Of a stretch of DNA of 64,000 nt, positions 1 to 7,602 are shown one piece after another; position 1 is the stretch's first letter; the number at the start of each line of letters is the position of its first letter. The notes beneath the pieces were generated by a model that was not told where the DNA came from, made no database searches, and saw nothing but the letters and a program-made list of their open reading frames with translations. A program made the translations under genes and the position numbers. This DNA comes from Bacteroidales bacterium (lineage in GTDB: Bacteria > Bacteroidota > Bacteroidia > Bacteroidales > UBA932): the NCBI GenBank assembly GCA_012510445.1, contig JAAZIA010000025.1:1-64000 (forward strand). Reading direction: 5' to 3'.

Positions 1-132
1 GTTACTAAGTAATTATCCTATAAAAGAAATGACTTATTGCTCTTTGTACTTGTTGTACGTTTGTACTATTTGTACGCTTCCAATCTTGTCAATGAACTAT
101 CAATGTTTTTCTACCCCTACGCAAAGGGGATG
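1..132 (-). other. Probable rRNA operon leader, leftward
   Basis: No protein gene is seen here. Read on the minus strand, the stretch begins just after a strong Bacteroidetes promoter. It carries a small CCCC/GGGG hairpin at 114-129, then a segment reading GTTCATTGACAAGATTGG (about 78-95), which resembles the boxA-containing leader found upstream of 16S rRNA in Bacteroidetes. Four GTACAA motifs follow. The 16S gene itself would lie left of the window, so the assignment is an inference from promoter strength, the boxA-like string and the lack of any leftward open frame. Confidence 0.5.
44..75. repeat. Four spaced TTGTAC direct repeats
   Basis: TTGTAC occurs at 44-49, 53-58, 61-66 and 70-75, a spacing of 9, 8 and 9 bases. 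On the minus strand these are GTACAA motifs inside the presumed rRNA leader. They could be a simple repeat, part of a leader/trailer processing stem or a protein-binding array; the sequence does not decide. Confidence 0.7.
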
Positions 133-165
133 CAAAGATAAGGGATTTATTTTTGTTTCTCCAAA
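133..165 (-). promoter_or_regulatory. Consensus Bacteroidetes promoter firing left
   Basis: On the minus strand TTTG (162-165) is followed by a 21-base spacer and TATCTTTG (133-140). This is an exact match to the Bacteroidetes TTTG-N19-21-TAnnTTTG consensus. The target lies left of the window, probably an rRNA operon. Confidence 0.75.
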
Positions 166-219
166 TAATTCTCAAAAAAAAAGATAAATTCCTTAAAAAG
201 ATTAAACAAAAATTATGCC

Positions 220-227
220 TATCTTTG
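220..227 (+). promoter_or_regulatory. -7 box for the mannosyltransferase operon
   Basis: TATCTTTG matches the TAnnTTTG -7 element. No clear TTTG is present about 20 bases upstream. Transcription would start near 233. The leader holds a short inverted repeat (gacgcgcc at 227-234 with ggcgtc at 246-251) ahead of the ATG at 279. Confidence 0.6.
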
Positions 228-278
228 ACGCGCCTTTGAAAATCAGGCGTCTATTAATATACAAAAGTTTTACAACTT

Positions 279-1010
279 ATGCAAGAAAGGATTTTAGTGA
301 TCATTCCTACCTACAACGAGCAGGAAAACGCAGAAAAAATTATCCGAAGTGTATTCTCTTTAAAGGAACCTTTTCATATTCTGGTTGTTGACGACAACTC
401 TCCCGATGGAACGGCAGATATTGTGCGCTCTCTTATGCCGGAATTTAAGGATCAGTTGCACCTTATAGAACGTGAGGGTAAGCTGGGTTTGGGTACTGCC
501 TATTTGGCAGGTTTTAGATGGGGTCTGGAAAAAGGCTACGACTATCTGATAGAAATGGACGCAGATTTTTCACACAACCCGCAGGACCTTCCTCGCCTTG
601 TTGGAGCTTGCCGTGAAGGAGCCCATGTATCTATAGGTTCACGGTATAGCAAAGGCATAAGTGTGATCAACTGGCCTATAGGGCGTGTGCTTATGTCCTG
701 GTTTGCCTCTGTATATGTAAGAACCGTATTGAACATGCCGGTCTACGACTGTACGGCAGGTTTTATCTGTTACCACCGCAGTGTACTGGAAAGCATCGAT
801 TTTGATTGGGTAAAAATGAAAGGATACGGATTCCAGATATCCATGAAATATTTTGCTTACAAACTGGGTTATAAGGTAGTAGAAGTTCCTATTATATTTA
901 TTGACAGAACAGAAGGCACCTCTAAAATGAGCGGCAGCATATTTGGCGAAGCCTTCTGGGGAGTACTCAAGCTCCGTTTTAAAAGATTTCCAAAGACACA
1001 ACAGAATTAA
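279..1010 (+). CDS. Polyprenol-phosphate mannosyltransferase (DPM1-like GT2)
   Basis: A family 2 glycosyltransferase of 243 residues with no membrane span. Such enzymes transfer mannose (or another hexose) from a nucleotide sugar to polyprenyl phosphate on the cytoplasmic face of the membrane, supplying lipid-linked sugar for glycan assembly. Visible motifs are the nucleotide-binding strand VVDDNSPDGT at residues 36-45 and the metal-binding DAD in MDADFSHN at 93-100. The length fits the soluble DPM1 type that lacks C-terminal membrane segments. It starts at the first ATG behind a -7 box and is followed after 9 bases by dihydroorotase, a pairing often seen in Bacteroidales. The sugar transferred cannot be told from sequence. 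Confidence 0.88.
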   Translation: MQERILVIIPTYNEQENAEKIIRSVFSLKEPFHILVVDDNSPDGTADIVRSLMPEFKDQLHLIEREGKLGLGTAYLAGFRWGLEKGYDYLIEMDADFSHNPQDLPRLVGACREGAHVSIGSRYSKGISVINWPIGRVLMSWFASVYVRTVLNMPVYDCTAGFICYHRSVLESIDFDWVKMKGYGFQISMKYFAYKLGYKVVEVPIIFIDRTEGTSKMSGSIFGEAFWGVLKLRFKRFPKTQQN

Positions 1011-1019
1011 CCCTGCCCT

Positions 1020-2363
1020 ATGCAAACGCTCATAAGAAATGCTTCCATTGTAAATGAGGGTTCTGTACGTACCGGCAGTGTGGTTTTAGAAGGCAAACGC
1101 ATAGCAGCAGTTCTTTATGGCAAACAGGCCTATGAAAAAGCAAAAGCGTATTGCCGTCCCAAATGCCACATAATAGAGGCAGAAGGACAATACCTGATAC
1201 CGGGTATCTTGGACGATCAGGTTCATTTTCGAGAACCGGGACAACCGGAAAAGGGAACTATGGAACAAGAAAGCCGAGCTGCCCTGCTGGGAGGAGTTAC
1301 GGGCGTTATGGATATGCCCAACAACGCGCCTCCTGTAACAACGGTCCGCGCCTTGAAAGAAAAATATAAAAGAGCGGCGGAAAGCATGTATGTCCACTAT
1401 GCTTTTTATATGGGGGCTACCAACACCAACCGGGAAGAAGTCTTATCACCTGTTCTGCCGGGCTGCGGATTAAAAATTTTCATGGGCTCTTCTACGGGAG
1501 ATATGTTGGTAGACGATCCTGCAACACTTAATTTGTATTTTAAAGAGTTTAAGGGAGTCATAGCTACTCATTGCGAAGAAGAATCCGTCATACGCAGCAA
1601 CCTGGAATCTGCACAGTCGCGTTATGGAGAAAACATTCCATGGCAGGAACACAGTTCCATACGCAGCCGCCAAGCCTGCATAGTGTCTACACGTAAAGCA
1701 CTGGATCTGGCCATCCAACACAACAGCCGACTGCATATCCTTCACGTTTCTACCCTGGAAGAGGTAGAAATGATACGTACGGCACGTCGCAATCATCCCG
1801 GCATTAGCTGCGAGGCTGCCCTCCCTCATTTGTGGTTCACAGACAAAGATTACAAAGAACTGGGCTCTCTTGTGAAGTGCAATCCTTCCTTAAAAACAGA
1901 GAAAGATCAAAAGGCCTTAAGAAATGCTTTGGAAGACAGGACCATTCAAGTAATTGGGTCCGATCATGCACCTCATACGCTGGAAGAAAAACAAAACAAG
2001 TACTTAAAAGCACCTTCCGGAATTCCTCTTGTTCAACATACTTGTCAGATGCTTATGGAATTGGTGCAAAAGGAACAACTTTCCCTTACGGTTATGGCAG
2101 AGGCCTGCTGTCATGAACCGGCCCGGTTGTTTGGCATAAAAGAACGTGGTTTTATTCGTGAAGGGTATTTTGCAGATTTGGTACTGATTGATCCTTATAA
2201 AAAGCATACGGTAACAAAAGAAGGGTTAGAAGCTGCCTGTGGCTGGAGCCCGCTGGAAGGAGTACGTTTTTCATCTTCTCTCACACATGTGTTTGTCAAC
2301 GGCACGTTAGCCGTCAAAAACAATCGAATCATTCAAAAACCTTCTGTATCAGCCCTTATGTAA
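1020..2363 (+). CDS. pyrC: Dihydroorotase, Bacteroidetes type
   Basis: A 447-residue amidohydrolase that interconverts N-carbamoyl-L-aspartate and dihydroorotate in pyrimidine synthesis. Strand 1 of the barrel reads DDQVHFREPG (from residue 65); the usual motif is D-x-H-x-H-x-R, so the first metal-binding histidine is a glutamine here. I recall the same DDQVHFR string from other Bacteroidetes dihydroorotases, so it is probably a lineage variant. Later ligands look intact: K in LKIFMGSST, H in ATHCEEE, H in LHVST and D in GSDHAPHT. The length fits the class I enzyme. It lies 9 bases after the mannosyltransferase and 1 base before the DMT transporter. Confidence 0.88.
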   Translation: MQTLIRNASIVNEGSVRTGSVVLEGKRIAAVLYGKQAYEKAKAYCRPKCHIIEAEGQYLIPGILDDQVHFREPGQPEKGTMEQESRAALLGGVTGVMDMPNNAPPVTTVRALKEKYKRAAESMYVHYAFYMGATNTNREEVLSPVLPGCGLKIFMGSSTGDMLVDDPATLNLYFKEFKGVIATHCEEESVIRSNLESAQSRYGENIPWQEHSSIRSRQACIVSTRKALDLAIQHNSRLHILHVSTLEEVEMIRTARRNHPGISCEAALPHLWFTDKDYKELGSLVKCNPSLKTEKDQKALRNALEDRTIQVIGSDHAPHTLEEKQNKYLKAPSGIPLVQHTCQMLMELVQKEQLSLTVMAEACCHEPARLFGIKERGFIREGYFADLVLIDPYKKHTVTKEGLEAACGWSPLEGVRFSSSLTHVFVNGTLAVKNNRIIQKPSVSALM

Positions 2364-2364
2364 G

Positions 2365-3330
2365 ATGAGCAAGAAACGCCTGAGAGCTTATGTCTTTATA
2401 TGTATCACCATTTCTTTTTGGGGTATCTCTTTTTTCTGGACTAACCGATTGCTTTCGTCAGGTATTCCTGTCTTCTTCCTGATCTTCACAAGAATTTCTT
2501 TGGCTGCTCTTATTTTATTTGTGGCAGGAAGGATATTTGGACTCATTGAAAAACTGAAAAAAAAGAAAGACATACTCTGGTTTCTTGCCTTGGCTCTTAT
2601 GGAACCGTTCTTTTACTTTGTGGGTGAATCCTACGGAGTAAAGCTTACGGCAAGTCCCAGCCTTACTTCTGTAATTGTATCCAGCATACCCATTTTTGGT
2701 CTGATTGCAGGGGTTACCTTTTATAAAGAGAAAGTAAACGTAGGGAACATCATTGGTATTTTCCTGACTGTTCCCGGCTTACTTCTGGTTGTTTTTGGGA
2801 AATGGGGGCTTCAACTGATAGAAACAGAGGGTGCTGGCGGAACCAATATGCCGCTGGGCATTGCTTTTCTTTTCATGTCTGTTCTGGCTGCTGTAGGACA
2901 TACAGTGATCATCAAAAGAATGACCATGCACTACAATGCCTTTACCGTAACCTTTTACCAACATGCCCTGGGCGCCTTGTATTTTATATTACCTATGCTT
3001 CTTTATGATGTACCCAAGATGGACGTCCCAGCCGTATTGACAGATTGGAACTTTTGGTATCCGGTCCTTATGCTGTCTGTATTTTGTTCCAGTATTGCTT
3101 TCTTTTTATTTACCCTATCGGTCAAAGAATTGGGTATTACCCGTACCAATACGTTTACGGCCATCATTCCTATTGTGACGGCCGGTACAGGAGTATTGCT
3201 GGGTTTAGAAACTATCGAGTGGATTCAGGCAGCAGGAATTATTGTAGTGGTGGGCGGGGTGATCTTATCTCAATGGCGCTCCGGTACTCAGTCGCGCTCC
3301 GGCGTTCAGTCGCGCTCCAAACGCAACTGA
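2365..3330 (+). CDS. DMT-family (EamA) membrane exporter
   Basis: A 321-residue protein with about ten hydrophobic segments arranged as two EamA-type five-helix halves, typical of drug/metabolite transporters in the inner membrane. The substrate is unknown; family members export amino acids, nucleosides or sugars. The last 20 residues form a basic Arg/Ser/Gln tail with an RSGxQS repeat, encoded by an 18-bp tandem repeat. The 3' end overlaps the convergent tex gene by 25 bases. Translation is probably coupled to dihydroorotase, whose stop lies 1 base upstream. Confidence 0.85.
   Translation: MSKKRLRAYVFICITISFWGISFFWTNRLLSSGIPVFFLIFTRISLAALILFVAGRIFGLIEKLKKKKDILWFLALALMEPFFYFVGESYGVKLTASPSLTSVIVSSIPIFGLIAGVTFYKEKVNVGNIIGIFLTVPGLLLVVFGKWGLQLIETEGAGGTNMPLGIAFLFMSVLAAVGHTVIIKRMTMHYNAFTVTFYQHALGALYFILPMLLYDVPKMDVPAVLTDWNFWYPVLMLSVFCSSIAFFLFTLSVKELGITRTNTFTAIIPIVTAGTGVLLGLETIEWIQAAGIIVVVGGVILSQWRSGTQSRSGVQSRSKRN
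3277..3318. repeat. 18-bp tandem repeat at the DMT/tex junction
   Basis: The hexamer cgctcc recurs at 3277, 3295 and 3313, and the 13-mer tcagtcgcgctcc is identical at 3288-3300 and 3306-3318. Rightward it encodes the tail of the DMT exporter; leftward it contains the tex stop codon and an extra copy of it. Confidence 0.85.
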
Positions 3331-5462
3331 ATCCTGCCGCGTTCCGTATCTACTTTCAAAACCTTTACCATAACGTGCTCATGCACTTTGACCACATCAA
3401 GGGGGTTATGAACGTATTTGCGCCCCATCTGAGATACGTGTATAAGGCCATCTTGTTTGATACCTATATTCACAAAGGCTCCAAAGTGAGTTACGTTGCT
3501 GATGATGCCCGGCAATATCATTCCTTCTTTCAAGTCTTCTATGGAAGAAATGGATTGGTCAAATTCCCATACTTTGATGAAGGCTCTTGGATCGCGCCCC
3601 GGCTTGTCCAATTCTGCCATAATATCTTGTAAGGTAGGCATACCTACATCTTCTGTAACGTAGTTTTTTAAATTGATTTTCTTGCGAAGCAACTCAGAAT
3701 CTACCAATTCATTCACCGTTACTTCTAAATCTTTTGCCATCTGCCCTACCAAAGAGTAACGTTCCGGGTGAACACCCGTATTGTCCAAAATATTAGAAGC
3801 GTCCGGTATACGCAAGAACCCCGCACATTGTTCAAACGCTTTTTCACCTAGCCTGGGCACTTTTTTTAATGCTTCTCTACCGGGGAAAGGACCGTTTTCT
3901 TTCCTATACTCCACAATGTTTTGTGCCAACCTGGGGCCCAACCCCGATACGTAAGTGAGTAACTTTTGGCTGGCAGTATTCAGATTTACCCCAACGTGGT
4001 TAACGCACAAGGAAACGGTTTGGTCCAAGCTTTCCTTTAAAAGCGTTTGGTTAACATCGTGCTGGTATTGTCCTACCCCTAGAGATTTGGGATCTATCTT
4101 AACCAGTTCTGCCAACGGATCCATAAGCCTTCTGCCTATGGATACGGCTCCGCGTACCGTTACGTCGTAATCGGGGAATTCTTCCCGTGCTTCTTTAGAG
4201 GCGGAATATACACTGGCGCCTTCTTCATTGACAGAATAGATTTGTACTTTATGCGGAAAGGCTATTTTTTTTAAAAACTGTTCTGTTTCACGACCGGCAG
4301 TACCGCTACCCACGGCAATTACCTGAATCTTGTAAGCCTCTGTTAACTGAGTAATCTTGCGCATGGCCTGGCTCCGTTCGTTCCTGGGAGGATGAGGGTA
4401 AATGGTATCGTTGTGAAGCAAGTCTCCTTGCTCACTCAAACATACTACCTTGCAGCCGGTACGGAATCCGGGGTCAATGGCCAGGACTCTTTTCTGCCCC
4501 AGAGGAGGTGCCAGCAGTAGCTGGCGAAGATTTTCCTGAAAGACTTTTATAGACTCTCGGTCTGCTTTGTCTTTATACTCGTTGAGTACTTCGTTTTCAA
4601 TGGAAGGATGAATCAGCCTGCGGTACGCATCGGCCAGGGCCTCTTTCATATGCCAGGAAGCATGCGAGGCATCTTGGTTATATGCATTATGGCGGTCGTT
4701 CCTTAAGAACGTTTTCTCTGCCAATGTTTGCGGAGTTTGCTCTTGCCTGGGCTTTAAAACTACAGAGACAATGCCTTCTTTATGAGCCCTTAACAGAGCA
4801 AGCAGTCTGTGCGGAGCCATGGTTCTAAGGGTTTCTGTATGATCAAAATAATTGCGGTATTTGTCTCCTTCTTCCTCCTTTCCCTTTTGTACTTTAGCCA
4901 TTACCGTCCCTTCTTTTTGGTACACTTCCCTAATTTGTTGCCTAAGTTCTGCATGTTCGCTGGCTATTTCTGCAATGATATCACGAGCACCGGCCAAAGC
5001 CTCTTCTGCAGAAGCTACTTCCTCTCCTGTATACTCCTTTGCCAATTGCAAACAGTCCTCGGTAACGTTCTCCATAATAGCCAGGGCCAGAGGCTCCAAC
5101 CCTTTGCTGCGCGCCACAGAAGCCCTTGTTTTTCTTTTAGGTTTGTAGGGCAAGTACAAATCTTCCAAACGGTTCATCTGCCAACAGTTCTCAATGGCTG
5201 TCCGCAGTTCCGATGTCATTTTCTCTTGCTCTTCAATGGACCGAATGATGGCCTCTTTACGCTTGTCCAAAGCTTTGTAACTCTCCCATAACATGTGGAT
5301 GGCGGCTACTTGTACTTCATCTAAGGATCCCGTTGCTTCTTTACGGTAACGGCTTACAAAGGGAATGGTAGCTCCGTCTTCCAGCAAGGTAACGGTATGT
5401 TCTACCTGCCACTCTTTAATGTGCAGCTCTAAAGCTATGAGTTCTATATGTTTTTTATTCAT
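3306..5462 (-). CDS. tex: Tex-family S1 RNA-binding protein
   Basis: A 718-residue Tex/YhgF homologue, a cytoplasmic nucleic-acid-binding protein linked to transcription and RNA quality control. The order fits the family: N-terminal helical Tex domain, YqgF/RNase H-like fold (VLAIDPGFRTGCK), helix-hairpin-helix region (LGPRLAQNIVEYR, then KKVPRLGEKAFEQ) and C-terminal S1 domain (GIISNVTHFGAFVNIG). A longer frame reaches 5519, but the family begins at MNKKHIELIA, so I chose the ATG at 5462. That start overlaps the end of the upstream CLC gene by 8 bases, suggesting coupling. Confidence 0.93.
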   Translation of the reverse strand: MNKKHIELIALELHIKEWQVEHTVTLLEDGATIPFVSRYRKEATGSLDEVQVAAIHMLWESYKALDKRKEAIIRSIEEQEKMTSELRTAIENCWQMNRLEDLYLPYKPKRKTRASVARSKGLEPLALAIMENVTEDCLQLAKEYTGEEVASAEEALAGARDIIAEIASEHAELRQQIREVYQKEGTVMAKVQKGKEEEGDKYRNYFDHTETLRTMAPHRLLALLRAHKEGIVSVVLKPRQEQTPQTLAEKTFLRNDRHNAYNQDASHASWHMKEALADAYRRLIHPSIENEVLNEYKDKADRESIKVFQENLRQLLLAPPLGQKRVLAIDPGFRTGCKVVCLSEQGDLLHNDTIYPHPPRNERSQAMRKITQLTEAYKIQVIAVGSGTAGRETEQFLKKIAFPHKVQIYSVNEEGASVYSASKEAREEFPDYDVTVRGAVSIGRRLMDPLAELVKIDPKSLGVGQYQHDVNQTLLKESLDQTVSLCVNHVGVNLNTASQKLLTYVSGLGPRLAQNIVEYRKENGPFPGREALKKVPRLGEKAFEQCAGFLRIPDASNILDNTGVHPERYSLVGQMAKDLEVTVNELVDSELLRKKINLKNYVTEDVGMPTLQDIMAELDKPGRDPRAFIKVWEFDQSISSIEDLKEGMILPGIISNVTHFGAFVNIGIKQDGLIHVSQMGRKYVHNPLDVVKVHEHVMVKVLKVDTERGRIQLRLERD

Positions 5463-7230
5463 GTGAAACCTGAGATAACTGTTCGCGATAAGCAGAGAAA
5501 ATACGCGATTTTGATACAAAACCCAAATACTTAGATTCGTTATCTAAAACAGGCAGGTTCCATGCTCCGGAACGTTCAAATTTGTGCATTACGCTTTCCA
5601 TTCGTTCATCTACAAACACATAATCTAACGGGCGGTGCATAAGTTCATAGACATACACAGAATGGTACAGTTCTTTACGAAACATAATGGGTCGGATGTC
5701 ATCCAGTGTAACCATTCCTTGCAAGCGACCTTCTTCATCAATGACCGGGAATAAGTTTCTTTTGCTTTCTTCCACCACTTGTATGAGATCTTCCAGACAA
5801 GAGTGAGGGCTAATGGGCAAGAAATTGTTTTCAATAATCTCTGAGGTCTTAAGTAAAGTCAAAACGGCCTGGTCGCTATCGTGTGTAAGGAGTTTTCCCT
5901 CTTTGGCAAGCCGTTTTGTATAAATAGAATAAGGTTCAAAGTTGCGTACGGTAACAAAAGAGCAGACGGCCGTAATGATTAACGGCATAAGCAGTTGGTA
6001 GCCTCCGGTAAGTTCGGCTATTAAAAATATGGCCGTAAGCGGAGCCTGCATAACTCCTGCCATAAGGCCAGCCATGCCCACCAAAGCAAAATTGGATTCC
6101 GGTAAAACAGAAATTCCTGAAAGATTAAGTACTCTGGCCAATACAAAGCCTAAAACGCCTCCCATAAACAAGGTGGGGCCAAAAGTGCCTCCTACTCCAC
6201 CTCCTGCATTGGTAAAGGACATGGCCACTACTTTAAGTAAAAGTACAAACGTAAAGAAAACGGGGATAAACCAGAAACTGTTGCTAAGAGCTCCATAAAT
6301 AAGGCTGTCAACCGCTCCTTCTACGTTGTTGTTGAGCAGCGCTGTTAACGATCCGTATCCTTCGCCGTACAACGGGGGAAAAAGCATGATCAGAAGTCCC
6401 AAAGCAACGGCAGACAGTGCCCACCGCGAATACTCGTTTTTAATGCGTTGTATACGTCCTTCCAGAAACAAGGTCATACGTGTAAAAAACAAGCTTACAA
6501 ATCCGCAGGTAACACCCAGTACCAGGTAGTACGGGATGTTGGCTAAGAGAAAGGGTACGGGAGAGCTGGCAAAGCTTACATCACCACCCATAATAAGGGA
6601 AGAGACTGCCGTAGCCGTAATGGAAGCCGTCAGCAGAGGAATGATGGAGCCCAGGGTAAGGTTAAAGAGCAAGATTTCAAAACAGAAGAGAACGCCCGCC
6701 AACGGAGCTTTAAAAATCCCGGCAATGGCTGCAGCAGCCCCACAGCAGACAAGCAGGGTCACGCTTCTGTAATTCATTCCTAATTTTCTACCTACATTAG
6801 ATCCAATAGCTGCCCCTGTATATACAATAGGAGCTTCTGCCCCTACACTTCCGCCAAAGCCAATGGTCATGGCACTGGATATGATAGACGTATAGCAATT
6901 ATGGCCTTTGATAAGTGATTTGTTGCAAGAAATAGACTCCAACACACGCGTAACACCGTGCGAAATATTGTCTTTAACAAAATACTTGACAAACAGAAGG
7001 GTTAACAACATCCCCAGGCCGGGCAAAAGGAAGTATGCCAGACTTTCTGCCGGCAAACTTACGTGCGTTGTTAACAAATCTTTGATGAACTGAATAAACA
7101 ACTTGAGCATTACAGCGGCCAAGCCGCTGAAAAGCCCAATGACCAGAGATAACACCAAAAGGAGTGTGGGCTCGGGTAAGTTTTTAATCTTCGTCCATAT
7201 CTTCTGCAACATCAGTAAAGTTTGAGTCAT
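5455..7230 (-). CDS. CLC chloride channel/antiporter with CBS pair
   Basis: An inner-membrane CLC protein of about 591 residues with a C-terminal CBS-domain pair (VDEEGRLQGMVTLDDI; later VLDNESKYLGFVSKSRIF). The gating-glutamate motif reads GAEAP (about residues 130-134) rather than GREGP or GKEGP, and the usual GSGIP anion motif is replaced by NISHGV, so ion selectivity may differ from classical chloride/proton exchangers. A longer frame starts at 7314 but overlaps the upstream gene by 131 bases; ATG at 7230 or 7212 is more plausible, and the exact start is uncertain. It is followed by tex. Confidence 0.85.
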   Translation of the reverse strand: MTQTLLMLQKIWTKIKNLPEPTLLLVLSLVIGLFSGLAAVMLKLFIQFIKDLLTTHVSLPAESLAYFLLPGLGMLLTLLFVKYFVKDNISHGVTRVLESISCNKSLIKGHNCYTSIISSAMTIGFGGSVGAEAPIVYTGAAIGSNVGRKLGMNYRSVTLLVCCGAAAAIAGIFKAPLAGVLFCFEILLFNLTLGSIIPLLTASITATAVSSLIMGGDVSFASSPVPFLLANIPYYLVLGVTCGFVSLFFTRMTLFLEGRIQRIKNEYSRWALSAVALGLLIMLFPPLYGEGYGSLTALLNNNVEGAVDSLIYGALSNSFWFIPVFFTFVLLLKVVAMSFTNAGGGVGGTFGPTLFMGGVLGFVLARVLNLSGISVLPESNFALVGMAGLMAGVMQAPLTAIFLIAELTGGYQLLMPLIITAVCSFVTVRNFEPYSIYTKRLAKEGKLLTHDSDQAVLTLLKTSEIIENNFLPISPHSCLEDLIQVVEESKRNLFPVIDEEGRLQGMVTLDDIRPIMFRKELYHSVYVYELMHRPLDYVFVDERMESVMHKFERSGAWNLPVLDNESKYLGFVSKSRIFSAYREQLSQVSHE

Positions 7231-7543
7231 CTGTTTCTGGGAAATCAACACCTTCCTCTCTCTCATCATCCCCGGAGCCGAAGATGTCTTTTTCGATTTC
7301 GTCGTAATCGTCAATCTTTACTTCCACCTTAACCAGGTAAATGGCTTCCGGGATCTCAAACGTAACAGCATAAAAGTACGTGCCGTCGGGTTTGTCAACT
7401 TTCATAATATCCCCCATATAATCTGCATAGCCACGGGGGTACTTTTCATTCCAGAATTGTAAAAGCTGGGGCGGCATATTGGTATAGCCTATAACCAGTC
7501 TTTTCTTATTGACCGGGGGTCTTTGTACCGGAGTTTTTTTCAT
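7184..7543 (-). CDS. Conserved acidic small protein
   Basis: A 119-residue protein of unknown function. The N-terminal part is basic (KKTPVQRPPVNKKR). The middle looks like a compact alpha/beta fold (LLQFWNEKYPRGYADYMGDI, then TYFYAVTFEIPEAIYLVKVEV). The last 40 residues are strongly acidic and probably disordered. It has no signal peptide or membrane span and resembles short hypothetical proteins of Bacteroidales. It is first in the unit leading to the CLC channel and tex, and its 3' end overlaps the CLC start. A near-consensus promoter lies upstream. Confidence 0.75.
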   Translation of the reverse strand: MKKTPVQRPPVNKKRLVIGYTNMPPQLLQFWNEKYPRGYADYMGDIMKVDKPDGTYFYAVTFEIPEAIYLVKVEVKIDDYDEIEKDIFGSGDDEREEGVDFPETDDSNFTDVAEDMDED

Positions 7544-7572
7544 AGGACATACAAAAAAAAACAGATTTTGTG

Positions 7573-7602
7573 CAAGTATACAATATTATTTTGAATTGCA
7601 AA
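7573..7602 (-). promoter_or_regulatory. Near-consensus promoter for the 7543 gene
   Basis: On the minus strand TTTG (7599-7602) is followed by 18 bases and TATACTTG (7573-7580), one mismatch from TAnnTTTG. It overlaps the 3' end of argS by no more than its -33 element. Confidence 0.5.
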
